A stretch of DNA of 64,000 nucleotides from Saccharothrix tamanrassetensis (lineage in GTDB: Bacteria; Actinomycetota; Actinomycetes; Mycobacteriales; Pseudonocardiaceae): the NCBI RefSeq assembly GCF_014203665.1, contig NZ_JACHJN010000003.1, positions 767,934 to 831,933 of the forward strand, given 5' to 3'. A model generated the notes under the pieces. That model did not search any database. It saw nothing but the letters and a program-made list of their open reading frames with translations, and had not been told where the DNA came from. The position numbers were made by a program, and so were the translations under genes. Of this stretch, positions 26,589 to 34,850 are shown piece by piece. Each line of letters starts with the position of its first letter. Positions within the stretch are counted from its first letter, which is position 1.

Positions 26589-28171
26589 GCGCGGCTCCGG
26601 GTGTTTCGCAGGGAGTGGCCGGGCAGGGCGTCGGTGCGCCTGCCGTCGTCGATCACCGGCACGCCGTTGACGAGGACGTACGGGATGCCCGCGGCGGCCT
26701 GCCGGGGCTCGTCGAAGGTCGCGGTGTCCGCCACCGAGTCAGGGTCGAACAGCACGAGGTCCGCCGCGAAGCCTTCCTTCACCAACCCCCGGTCGGTCAG
26801 GCGCAGGCGTCCGGCGGCGCGTCCGGTCAGGTGCGCCACGCACTCCTCCAGGCCGAGGACGCCGAGTTCGCGCACGTACCGCGCCAGGTAGCGGGGGAAC
26901 GTGCCCCACGCGCGGGGGTGCGGCCGGTCGCCGACCAGCAGCCCGTCGCTGCCCCCGGTGTGCGCGGGGTGCCGCATGATCGCCTGCACGTTCTCCTCGT
27001 GGCCCACGTGCATCAGGCACGACGTGCCGAGCCGTTCGGCGATCAGCACGTCGAAGTACAGGTCGGCGGGGGACTTCCCGGCGGTCCGCGCGGACGCCGC
27101 CACGCTGTGCCCGACGAGGTGCGCGTGTTCGGCCTTCCGCACGCCGTTGATCTCGATGGTGTCCCAGTCGACCGGCACGCCGTGGCACCCGTCCGACCCG
27201 GTCTCCTCGATCTCCACCCGGATGCGTTCCCGGGTGTCCACGTCGGACAGCCGGGCCAGCGTCGCGTCGGGACCGCCCTCGCCGCTCCAGCTCGGCAGCA
27301 GCGCGGACAGGTAGGTCGCGCCCGGCAGGTACGGGTAGGTGTCCAGGGTGATGTCCGCACCCTTCGCGATCGCGTCGTCCAGCAACGACAACAGCTCGCC
27401 CGCGCGTCCCCGGTTCACCTCGAAGTTCATCGTGGCGTGCGCCAGGTGCAGCGGGCAGCCGGACTCCCGCGACACGTCCACCATCTCGGCGTACGCCTCC
27501 AGCGCGCCCGCGCCGTAACTGCGGTGGTGCGGGCTGTAGAACCCGCCGTGCTCGCCGACCACCCGGCACAGCGCGACCAGTTCGTCCACCCCCGCGTACA
27601 TGCCCGGCGTGTAGGTCAGGCCCGACGACATGCCGACCGCGCCCTGTGCCAACGACTCCGCGAGCACGGACCGCATCCGGTCCAGCTCGGCCTCGGTCGC
27701 CGGCCGGTCGTCCCAGCCCACGCACAGCATCCGCAGCGTGCCCTGCGGCACCAGGTAGGCGGCGTTGACCGCGATGCCCCGGTCGAGCCGGTCCAGGTAC
27801 TCGCCGACCGTCCGCCAGTCCCAGTCGAAACCGGCCGGGTCGTCGTTCCAGCCGGCGAGCTGGGCGCGCAGCGCGGCCAGCACGTCGTCGTCGACCGGCG
27901 CGTAGGACAGCCCGTCCTGGCCGATGACCTCGGTCGTCACGCCCTGCGAGACCTTGGCCAGGTGGTCGGGCCTGGCCAGCACCTGGAGGTCGGAGTGGGA
28001 GTGCATGTCGATGAAGCCGGGCGCGAGCACGAGGCCGTCGGCGTCGACCGTCCGCAGGCCGCTCACCGAACCGATCCCGGCGATCCGGCCGTCCCGCACG
28101 CCCACGTCCGCCCGGTAGCCGGGCGCGCCGGTGCCGTCCACCACCCGCGCGCCCTTGAAGACGATGTCCAC
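26585..28171 (-). CDS. N-acyl-D-amino-acid deacylase family amidohydrolase
   Basis: The product is 528 residues from a GTG with GAAGGGA seven bases upstream; the longer frame would cross the preceding gene. The amidohydrolase metal motif APGFIDMHSHSD lies near residue 60, with further His in PHHRSYG, HLAHATMN and LMHVGHEENV and the Asp-containing GGSDGLLVGDRPHPRAWGTFPR near the end. The family removes acyl groups from N-acyl-D-amino acids, and some members deacetylate N-acetyl-D-glucosaminate. It sits between the PLP deaminase (14 bases upstream) and the GntP permease in one unit. Confidence 0.92.
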   Translation of the reverse strand: MDIVFKGARVVDGTGAPGYRADVGVRDGRIAGIGSVSGLRTVDADGLVLAPGFIDMHSHSDLQVLARPDHLAKVSQGVTTEVIGQDGLSYAPVDDDVLAALRAQLAGWNDDPAGFDWDWRTVGEYLDRLDRGIAVNAAYLVPQGTLRMLCVGWDDRPATEAELDRMRSVLAESLAQGAVGMSSGLTYTPGMYAGVDELVALCRVVGEHGGFYSPHHRSYGAGALEAYAEMVDVSRESGCPLHLAHATMNFEVNRGRAGELLSLLDDAIAKGADITLDTYPYLPGATYLSALLPSWSGEGGPDATLARLSDVDTRERIRVEIEETGSDGCHGVPVDWDTIEINGVRKAEHAHLVGHSVAASARTAGKSPADLYFDVLIAERLGTSCLMHVGHEENVQAIMRHPAHTGGSDGLLVGDRPHPRAWGTFPRYLARYVRELGVLGLEECVAHLTGRAAGRLRLTDRGLVKEGFAADLVLFDPDSVADTATFDEPRQAAAGIPYVLVNGVPVIDDGRRTDALPGHSLRNTRSRA

Positions 28172-28185
28172 GCCGTCGTCCCTTC

Positions 28186-29448
28186 TCAGAAGTACGTGCG
28201 CACGAGGTCGACCACGGTGGTGCCGTCGACGACCGGGAGCAGTTGCCACTTGTCGAACACCGTGCAGGGGTGGGAGAGCCCGAAGCCCACCCAGTCGCCG
28301 ACCTCCACCGTGGAGTCGGCGGGCAGCCGCAGGAACGTGTGCTGGTCGTTGAGCGCGGTGACCACACCCGTGGCCGGTCGCTCCACGCCGTCCCGACCGC
28401 GCACCACCTGCGGTTCGGGCAGGCCCTCGTCGAACGACGCGTCCCGCTTGCCCATGGTCAGCAGCGCCAGCTCCGGCTCCGGCTTGGACGTCACCTGCGC
28501 CCACGCCCGCAGCGCCGACCGGAACGGCTGCTCACCCGCCCCGCGTCCCAGCGGCGAGATCCCCCGGTAGAAGCCGTCGTCGTGGGTGATGTACGCGCCG
28601 CTGCGCAGGACCGGCCGCACCGGGAACGGCCACGGTGCGGTCAGCGCCGCCGCCACCTGGTCGAAGTACGCGCTGCCGCCTCCGGTGACGATCGGCTCGT
28701 CCACCTCGAACAGGTCCCTGATCCGGAAGACCAGTTCGCGCAGGACGCCCAGGTATCCGTCCACAGCGGACAGCGCCGGCGCGGAGGCGTCGTGCGCCAA
28801 AGCGCCCTCGTACCCGCCGACACCGGCCAGCCGCAGCGCCGGGCTCTGCGCGGCGGCTTCCGCGACCTCCACCGCCGTCGCCAGGTCGCGGGCGCCGGTC
28901 CGCCCGCCGGGCGCACCCAGCTCCACCAGGACGTCGACCGGGCGTTCCGGCGAACCCAGCGCCTCGGTCATGCGCCGGACCCCGGCCACGGAGTCCACCC
29001 AGCAGGTGAACTCGAACGACGGGTCGGCGGCGAGTTCCGCGGCCAGCCACGCCAGCCCGGCCGGGTCCACGAGCTGGTTGGCCAGCAGCACGCGCCGCAC
29101 CCCGAACGCCCGGTAGACGCGCAGCTGGCTGACGTTGGCGGCGGTGATCGCCCACGCCCCGTGGTCGAACTGGCGGGCGAACAGCTGCGGTGCCATGGTC
29201 GTCTTGCCGTGCGGGGCGAGCAGCACGCCGCGCGCCGCGCACCACGCCGACATGGTGGCCAGGTTGTGCTCCAGCGCGGCGGCGTCCAGCACGACCAGCG
29301 GTCCGACGAAGCCGTCGGCGAACAGGTCCAGCCGGCGGTCGGCCACCTCGCCTAGCGACGTGCCGAACGTGCTCGCGGGCAGGCCCTTGAACCGCCAGTC
29401 CACGTGCTCCCGACGGATCGCGGCCACGGCGTCGCGGTCGATGTCCAC
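28186..29448 (-). CDS. PLP-dependent amino acid deaminase (D-serine dehydratase/D-threonine aldolase-like, fold III)
   Basis: The product is 420 residues from a GTG with GAGGAG upstream. The alanine-racemase-type N-terminal barrel carries the PLP lysine in LLAPHGKTTMAPQL (Lys82). The C-terminal domain has GLSHPCTVFDKW, where the His and Cys match the metal site of D-serine dehydratase-like enzymes. Enzymes of this family deaminate D-amino acids, and D-glucosaminate dehydratase belongs here too, giving 2-keto-3-deoxygluconate. It leads the unit deaminase-deacylase-GntP, divergent from a sugar-acid kinase, IclR and RidA genes. Confidence 0.88.
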   Translation of the reverse strand: MDIDRDAVAAIRREHVDWRFKGLPASTFGTSLGEVADRRLDLFADGFVGPLVVLDAAALEHNLATMSAWCAARGVLLAPHGKTTMAPQLFARQFDHGAWAITAANVSQLRVYRAFGVRRVLLANQLVDPAGLAWLAAELAADPSFEFTCWVDSVAGVRRMTEALGSPERPVDVLVELGAPGGRTGARDLATAVEVAEAAAQSPALRLAGVGGYEGALAHDASAPALSAVDGYLGVLRELVFRIRDLFEVDEPIVTGGGSAYFDQVAAALTAPWPFPVRPVLRSGAYITHDDGFYRGISPLGRGAGEQPFRSALRAWAQVTSKPEPELALLTMGKRDASFDEGLPEPQVVRGRDGVERPATGVVTALNDQHTFLRLPADSTVEVGDWVGFGLSHPCTVFDKWQLLPVVDGTTVVDLVRTYF

Positions 29449-29463
29449 TGTCTCGCTCCTCAC

Positions 29464-29516
29464 GTTGCGTATATCGCAACGGCTATTGCGCGATGTGATG
29501 CTGATCTGTGTAACAT
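29464..29516. promoter_or_regulatory. Candidate IclR operator and divergent promoter region
   Basis: GTTGCG-TATAT-CGCAAC is a perfect 6-bp inverted repeat at 29464-29480 between the divergent deaminase and kinase genes, with a further TTGCGCGAT half-site at 29486. A plus-strand promoter TTGCGC-(19)-TAACAT at 29486-29516 overlaps it. TTGCG/CGCAA palindromes are of the IclR-operator type, and an IclR gene lies in the plus-strand unit. The assignment is inferred from sequence and position. Confidence 0.55.
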
Positions 29517-29556
29517 TCGGCTGCCGCCTCGTCAATCAAAGGGCTCGGAGGAGCGG

Positions 29557-30525
29557 ATGCGGTTCGACCTAACGGGCGGCGTGGTGTGCCTGGGCGAGAC
29601 CATGGTGGTGCTGGTGCCCGCCGAACCCGGTCCGGTGCGCGCGGCGCGCACCTGGACGCGGGCCATCGGCGGCGCCGAGTCCAACGTGGCCATCCACCTG
29701 GCGCGGCTGGGGCTGCGCAGCCGGTGGGTGGGCGCGGTGGGGGACGACGCGTTCGGCGGTGCCGTGCTCGACTTCGTCGGCGGCGCGGGCGTGGACGTGT
29801 CCGGCGTGCGGGTGGACCCGACCCGGCCCACCGGTCTCTACGTGAAGGAAGCGGACGCGGCGGGCAGCCCCGTCCGGTACTACCGGCGCGGTTCGGCGGC
29901 TTCCGCCCTCGGACCGGACCTGCTGGACCGGCTCCCGCTCGACGGCGTGCGGCTGGTGCACGTCAGCGGCATCACCGCCGCGCTGTCCGACAGCTGCCTG
30001 GGGCTGCTGCGCGAAGTCCTGTCCCGGCGCCGGGACCACCTGGTGTCGTTCGACCTCAACTGGCGGCCGGCGCTGTGGCCGGACCGCGACCCGTCCGTGC
30101 TGCTGGAACTCGCCGACGCGGCCGACATCGTGCTGACCGGCGCGGACGAGGCCGAAGCGGTGTGGGGCACGGGTGACCCGACCAAGCTGCGGGCGCTGCT
30201 GCCGACCCCGTCGAGCATCGTGGTGAAGCAGGGCCACCAGGGCGCGACCCTGGTGGAGGACGGGGAGTTCACCTACCAGGAGGCGCTGAAGGTCGACGTA
30301 GTGGAGCCGGTCGGGGCCGGTGACGGGTTCGCCGCCGGGTACCTCGCCGCGCACCTCGCGGGCCTGCCGCCGACCCGTCGGCTGCGCGCCGGCCACCTCC
30401 AAGCCGCCGCGGCGCTGCTCACCAGCGAGGATGTGGGGGAACCACTGCCGCCGGAGGTGACCGGGCCGTTGCTGGACGCCGATCCGCCGACGTGGGCCGC
30501 CGCGCACCTGAGGAGAGTGGGATGA
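29557..30525 (+). CDS. PfkB-family sugar kinase (2-keto-3-deoxygluconate kinase-like)
   Basis: The product is 322 residues with GGAGGA five bases before the ATG. PfkB motifs are present: an N-terminal GGAESNVAIHLARLG, SFDLNWRPALW in the centre, and EPVGAGDGFAAGYLA near the C-terminus with the catalytic Asp in GAGD. KDG kinases share GETMVVLVP-like starts and the D-x-NxRxxLW motif seen here. It would phosphorylate the deaminase product if the pathway is amino-sugar-acid degradation. Its stop overlaps the IclR gene start (ATGA). Confidence 0.88.
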   Translation: MRFDLTGGVVCLGETMVVLVPAEPGPVRAARTWTRAIGGAESNVAIHLARLGLRSRWVGAVGDDAFGGAVLDFVGGAGVDVSGVRVDPTRPTGLYVKEADAAGSPVRYYRRGSAASALGPDLLDRLPLDGVRLVHVSGITAALSDSCLGLLREVLSRRRDHLVSFDLNWRPALWPDRDPSVLLELADAADIVLTGADEAEAVWGTGDPTKLRALLPTPSSIVVKQGHQGATLVEDGEFTYQEALKVDVVEPVGAGDGFAAGYLAAHLAGLPPTRRLRAGHLQAAAALLTSEDVGEPLPPEVTGPLLDADPPTWAAAHLRRVG

Positions 30526-31271
30526 GCCAGAGCCTGGACCGGGCGTTGACCCTGATGGGGGAGCTGGCGACCGGCGCGAAGACCTTGGACGAGCTGTCCG
30601 CCGTCATCGAGGTGCACAAGTCCACCACGCTGCGGCTGCTGCGCACCCTGGAGTCGCACCGGTTCGTGCGGCGCGACGGCGTGCACCACTACCGCCTGGG
30701 CACCGCGCTGTTCGACCTGGCCAACCGCGCGCTGGAGGAACGGGACGTGCGCCGTGCCGCCGAACCCGCCCTCCGCGACCTCAACGCCCGCTTCGGCTAC
30801 ACCGTCCACCTGGCGTCCTACGAGGGCGGCGAGGTGATCTACATCGACAAGTACGACAGCACGCACCCGATGCGGATGTACTCCCGCATCGGCCGCCGCG
30901 CCCCGCTGCACTGCACGGCCGTGGCCAAGGTCCTGCTGTCCGACCTGCCCGAGGCCCGCCGCCGCGAGGTCGCGGAGACCATCGACTACGTGCCGCTGAC
31001 CGCGAACACCATCACCACGCCCGCCGCGTACCTGGCCGAGCTGGACCGCGTCCGGGAACACGGCTACGCGGTGGACAACGCCGAGCACGAGGACTTCATC
31101 CACTGCGTCGCCGCACCGATCAGGGGCTCGCGCGGCGAGGTGCTCGCCGCCGTGTCGATGTCCGTGCCGAAGGTGATGCTGGACTTCGACGGCCTCATCG
31201 GCCACCTCCCGGACCTGCTGGCCACGGCACGAGCCGCGTCCATCGAGTGCGGCTGGTCCCCCCGCGACTAG
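30522..31271 (+). CDS. IclR family transcriptional regulator
   Basis: The product is 249 residues with AGGAGA before the ATG. The N-terminal winged helix reads SLDRALTLMGEL ... KSTTLRLLRTLESHRFVRRDG. The C-terminal effector domain shows SRIGRRAPLHCTAVAKVLL and EHGYAVDNAEHEDFIHCVAAPIRGSRGEVLAAVSM, typical of IclR. It probably controls both divergent units from the palindrome upstream of the kinase gene. KdgR-like members sense 2-keto-3-deoxygluconate. Confidence 0.93.
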   Translation: MSQSLDRALTLMGELATGAKTLDELSAVIEVHKSTTLRLLRTLESHRFVRRDGVHHYRLGTALFDLANRALEERDVRRAAEPALRDLNARFGYTVHLASYEGGEVIYIDKYDSTHPMRMYSRIGRRAPLHCTAVAKVLLSDLPEARRREVAETIDYVPLTANTITTPAAYLAELDRVREHGYAVDNAEHEDFIHCVAAPIRGSRGEVLAAVSMSVPKVMLDFDGLIGHLPDLLATARAASIECGWSPRD

Positions 31272-31350
31272 CACCGCCGGATCCCCCGAGCGACCTCGCC
31301 GGCTTCGGCGGGCCGAGGCAACCACCCACCACCACCACAGGAGCAGAAGC

Positions 31351-31734
31351 ATGGCCAAGACTGAGATCCGCACCGCGAACGCACCCAAGCCGGTGGCGTC
31401 GTTCTCGCAGGGCGTCCGCAAGGGCAACGTGCTCCAGGTCGCGGGCCAGGTCGCGTTCGACCCCGCCACCAACGCCATCGTCGGCGAGACGGTGGCCGAG
31501 CAGACCCGGCAGGCGCTGGCCAACGTGGCCGCCGTGCTGGAGGCGGGCGGCGCTTCCCTGGACGACGTGCTGATGCTGCGCGTCTACCTCACCGACACGT
31601 CCCACTTCGGCGAGATGAACGAGGTCTACAACGAGATCGTCACGCAGCAGCCGTTCCCCGCGCGCACCACGGTCTACGTGGGCCTGCCCGCCGGCCTGCT
31701 GGTGGAGATCGACGCGCTCGCCGTCGTCGACTGA
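31351..31734 (+). CDS. RidA family enamine/imine deaminase
   Basis: The product is 127 residues with AGGAG upstream of the ATG, 79 bases after the IclR gene. The YjgF/RidA fold is clear from QTRQALANVAAVLEAGGASLDDVLMLRVYLTD and from FPARTTVYVGLPAGLLVEIDALAV, which holds the substrate-binding Arg and the terminal Glu. RidA hydrolyses reactive enamines released by PLP-dependent dehydratases. This fits a helper role for the divergently encoded PLP deaminase. Confidence 0.93.
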   Translation: MAKTEIRTANAPKPVASFSQGVRKGNVLQVAGQVAFDPATNAIVGETVAEQTRQALANVAAVLEAGGASLDDVLMLRVYLTDTSHFGEMNEVYNEIVTQQPFPARTTVYVGLPAGLLVEIDALAVVD

Positions 31735-31877
31735 GCATGACCCGGCACAGCCGCGCACCGGACCGCGGTGTACTTCTGCCGGTCGTTCTGCGTGGTGTCG
31801 CAAGGGTTTCGGGGGTTGACTCGAGCCGACCCCCGACGAGCGTCACGGAAGGACCCACGGCGATGGCCGGCAACGCC

Positions 31878-34154
31878 TCACCGATCGGCTGACCGGAGTT
31901 CGGCGGCCCGCGAGCGGCACTCACCCGCCGCGTCCGGGTCACCGAGGTCGCCGTGCACTTCGGCCAGCACGTCGAGCACCGAGGCCAACCGGTGGTGCCG
32001 GTGCTCGACGAGCAGCTCGGCCGCTTCGACCAGCTCGGCACGCGCCTGGACCAGGTCGCCGAGCCGGCACAGCGCCAACCCGCGCAGGTGCCGGGAGTCG
32101 CAGGTGCTGCTGGGTGCGGTGGCGGCGACCGAGTGCCGCAACGCCTCGGTCGCCGCCTCGAACACCTCCGACCACCGCCCCAGCTCGGCCAGGCTGTCCG
32201 CGGTCCGCACCAGCAGGCTCGCCTGCATCTCCTCGGCCATCACCGGGGCCAGCTCCAGCACCCCCGACCGGACGTTCGCCAGCAGCCGCCGGTGCACCTC
32301 GACGGCCTCGTCGTACTGGCGCAGCCCGTGCAGCACCAGCCCCAGGCACGACAGCGAGATCTGCTCGCCCAGCACGTACCCGGCCCGCCGGAACAACGCC
32401 TGGGCCCGTCCCGCGCTCTCCTTCGCCGACGCCAGGTCGCCGGACCGGAGTTCGGACGCGGCGCGGTAGTGCATCGCCCAGGCCTGCTCCTTGACGTCAC
32501 CCGACGCGGTGGCGGCCGACCACGCCTCCCCGTGCAGCGCGAGGGCCTCCCGCGGTCGGCGCAGCAGCACGCACAGCGTCCAGGTCAGGAAGTTCAGCTG
32601 CACGGCCTCGTCCCGCACGCTGCCCAACGCCCGCGCCGCCGCGACCCCGGCGGTGAACACCTCCACCCACGTCTCGCCGCGCCCGCGCTGGTCGGAGTAC
32701 CAGTGCACGGCGGTCGCCACGTCCAGCACCTCGCGGTGCATCCCGTGCCCGGCGGCCCACCGCAGCCCACCCAGCCAGTTGGACGTCTCGGCGGTCAGCC
32801 ACGCGTCCGCGTCCTCCCGGCCGCGCAGCGACCCCGCCGGCGTGTCCCGGGCATCCGGGCCGAAGAACCCCGCCGCGGTGACCGCCGTGCCGATCAGCCG
32901 GCCGACCAGCCGCCGCCGGACCTCCTCGTGGTCGGGCTCCTCGTCCACCAGCCGTTCCCCGGCGAACACCCGGAGCAGGTCGTGGAACGCGTACCGGCCG
33001 GGCGTCTCGGCGCTGTCCAGCAGGCTCATGTCCACCAGCTCCTCCAGCGTGTCCTCGGCGGTGAACCGGTCGACGTCCGCCGCCACCGCCGCGAGCTCCG
33101 GCGTCCACGACGCGCCGGGCACCAGCGACAGCCGGCGGAACAGCAGCGCGGCCTTGGCCCCGAGCTGCCGGTAGGACATCTCGAACGCGGTGCGCACCTG
33201 GAGGTCGCCCGCCGTCAGCGCGGACAGCCTGCGCCGTTCGTCGGCCAGCTTGTCCGCCAGGTACCGCACCGTCCACTTCGGACGCCCGGCCAGCCGGTTG
33301 CCCGCGATCCGCAGCGCCAGCGGCAGGTGCCCGCACAGCGCCGCCACCTGCCGGGCCGCCTCCCGCTCGGCCGCCACCCGGTCCGGTCCGGCGATGACGC
33401 CCAGCAGCTCCACCGACTCGGCCGGCCCGAGCACGTCCAGCCCGAGCCGGGCCACCGCCGCCAGCCCGCCCAGCACCTGCCGGGACGTGATCAGCACCAG
33501 CGATCCCTTGCCGGTGGCCAGCAGCGGGCGCACCTGGGCCTCGTCGGCGGCGTTGTCCAGCACGATCAGCGTGGACCGCTCGCGCAGCAGCTCCCGGTAC
33601 AGGTCCGACCGCTCGGCCTCGCCCGCCGGCGGGTCCTCCACGCCGAGCGCCGACAGCACCCGGTGCACGACCTCCACCGGGTGCACCGGCCGCGAGTCCA
33701 TGCCCCGCAGGTCGAAGAAGAAACGCCCGTCGGGGAACCGCTCCGCGAACCGGTACCCGGCCCGCACCGCCAGGCTCGTCTTGCCCGCGCCCGGCGGACC
33801 GTGCACGACGATCACCGGCGTCGTCCCGGCGGCCTCGGCGAGCGCCCGCAACGCCGGTTCGCGCCCGGTCAGGTCGGTGACGTCCGGCGGCAGCGCGCAC
33901 GGCGTCCCCACCACCGGCTGCCGCCGCGCGCGGCCCTCCTTCGCGGCGGAGGCCAGGGCGTGCAGCTCCTCCGGCGTCAGCGCCAGCACCCCGGCCAACG
34001 CCTCCACCGTGCGCCGCTGCGGACCCCTGGCCCGACCGCGTTCCATGTCGCTGATGGCGCGGATGCTGACCCCGGAGCCTGCCGCCAGCTCCTCCTGGGT
34101 CAGCTTCGCGCGCCGCCGGTGCCCTCGCAGCAGATCGCCGAACCTCGTCCCCAC
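31878..34154 (-). CDS. XRE-HTH / NB-ARC / TPR transcriptional regulator (AfsR-like architecture)
   Basis: The product is 758 residues from a GTG with GGAG close upstream; the longer frame has no support. Residues 3-60 are an XRE-type helix-turn-helix (LTQEELAAGSGVSIRAISDMERG). An NB-ARC STAND ATPase follows, with Walker A HGPPGAGKTSLA at ~118-129, Walker B STLIVLDNAADE and GHLPLALRIAGNRLA. The C-terminal ~350 residues are TPR-like helical repeats. Such proteins act as ATP-controlled transcriptional switches. The target is unknown. No SARP winged-helix domain is present. Confidence 0.9.
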   Translation of the reverse strand: MGTRFGDLLRGHRRRAKLTQEELAAGSGVSIRAISDMERGRARGPQRRTVEALAGVLALTPEELHALASAAKEGRARRQPVVGTPCALPPDVTDLTGREPALRALAEAAGTTPVIVVHGPPGAGKTSLAVRAGYRFAERFPDGRFFFDLRGMDSRPVHPVEVVHRVLSALGVEDPPAGEAERSDLYRELLRERSTLIVLDNAADEAQVRPLLATGKGSLVLITSRQVLGGLAAVARLGLDVLGPAESVELLGVIAGPDRVAAEREAARQVAALCGHLPLALRIAGNRLAGRPKWTVRYLADKLADERRRLSALTAGDLQVRTAFEMSYRQLGAKAALLFRRLSLVPGASWTPELAAVAADVDRFTAEDTLEELVDMSLLDSAETPGRYAFHDLLRVFAGERLVDEEPDHEEVRRRLVGRLIGTAVTAAGFFGPDARDTPAGSLRGREDADAWLTAETSNWLGGLRWAAGHGMHREVLDVATAVHWYSDQRGRGETWVEVFTAGVAAARALGSVRDEAVQLNFLTWTLCVLLRRPREALALHGEAWSAATASGDVKEQAWAMHYRAASELRSGDLASAKESAGRAQALFRRAGYVLGEQISLSCLGLVLHGLRQYDEAVEVHRRLLANVRSGVLELAPVMAEEMQASLLVRTADSLAELGRWSEVFEAATEALRHSVAATAPSSTCDSRHLRGLALCRLGDLVQARAELVEAAELLVEHRHHRLASVLDVLAEVHGDLGDPDAAGECRSRAAELRSADR

Positions 34155-34218
34155 TGCTCCGACCCTACTGCGCGCCAAGTCCCCCGGTTCCGGCGTGGGA
34201 GCTGGTATTGCTTCGGGC

Positions 34219-34842
34219 ATGAAGTGGTACGCGGATCGGCTGGGGCGGTTGGCGCGGCAGGTCGTCGCCGACCTGCTGGCGGTGGCGTGGGTGTGGTTCT
34301 GGGTCACGGTGGCCCTGGCCGCGCGGGAGGTGGTGCTGGCGCTGCGCGCGCCGGGCGACGGGCTGACCAGGGCGGGCGGGGGCCTGCGGGACACGTTCGC
34401 CGACGCCGCGGCGAAGGCCCGTGACGTGCCGCTGGTCGGCGGGAAGCTGGGGGAGGCCCTGGACCGGGGCCGGGACGCGGGCGGCACGCTGGTCGACGCG
34501 GGCAACACCCAGATCGAGGCGGTGGAGACCGGCGCGCTGTGGCTGACCATCGCGCTGATCGCCGTGCCGGTGGCGTTCCTGCTGGTCACCTGGCTGCCGC
34601 TGCGGGTCCGCTACGCCCGCCGAGCCGCTGCCGTGCAACGGTTGCGCGACACCGGCAGGCACGACCTGCTCGCGTTGCAGGCCCTCAACAGCCTGCCGCT
34701 GCGGGAGCTCGCCCGCTTCGACACCGACCCCGCCGACGGGTGGCGACGCCACGACGAGCGGGTCATCGAGCGGTTGGCCGCCCGGCAGCTCGCGGTGTAC
34801 GGCGTGCGGAGCAGGCCGGGGTGGGTGTCGACCCCGACCTGA
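34219..34842 (+). CDS. Two-helix membrane protein
   Basis: The product is 207 residues. It has a hydrophobic helix at ~18-42, a Gly/Ala/Asp-rich middle predicted outside the membrane (residues ~43-110), a second helix at ~112-132 and an Arg-rich C-terminal domain. I do not recognise a named family. It is divergent from the NB-ARC regulator, with 64 bases between starts, and convergent with the subtilisin gene. No clear ribosome binding site. Confidence 0.75.
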   Translation: MKWYADRLGRLARQVVADLLAVAWVWFWVTVALAAREVVLALRAPGDGLTRAGGGLRDTFADAAAKARDVPLVGGKLGEALDRGRDAGGTLVDAGNTQIEAVETGALWLTIALIAVPVAFLLVTWLPLRVRYARRAAAVQRLRDTGRHDLLALQALNSLPLRELARFDTDPADGWRRHDERVIERLAARQLAVYGVRSRPGWVSTPT

Positions 34843-34850
34843 TCCGCCGA

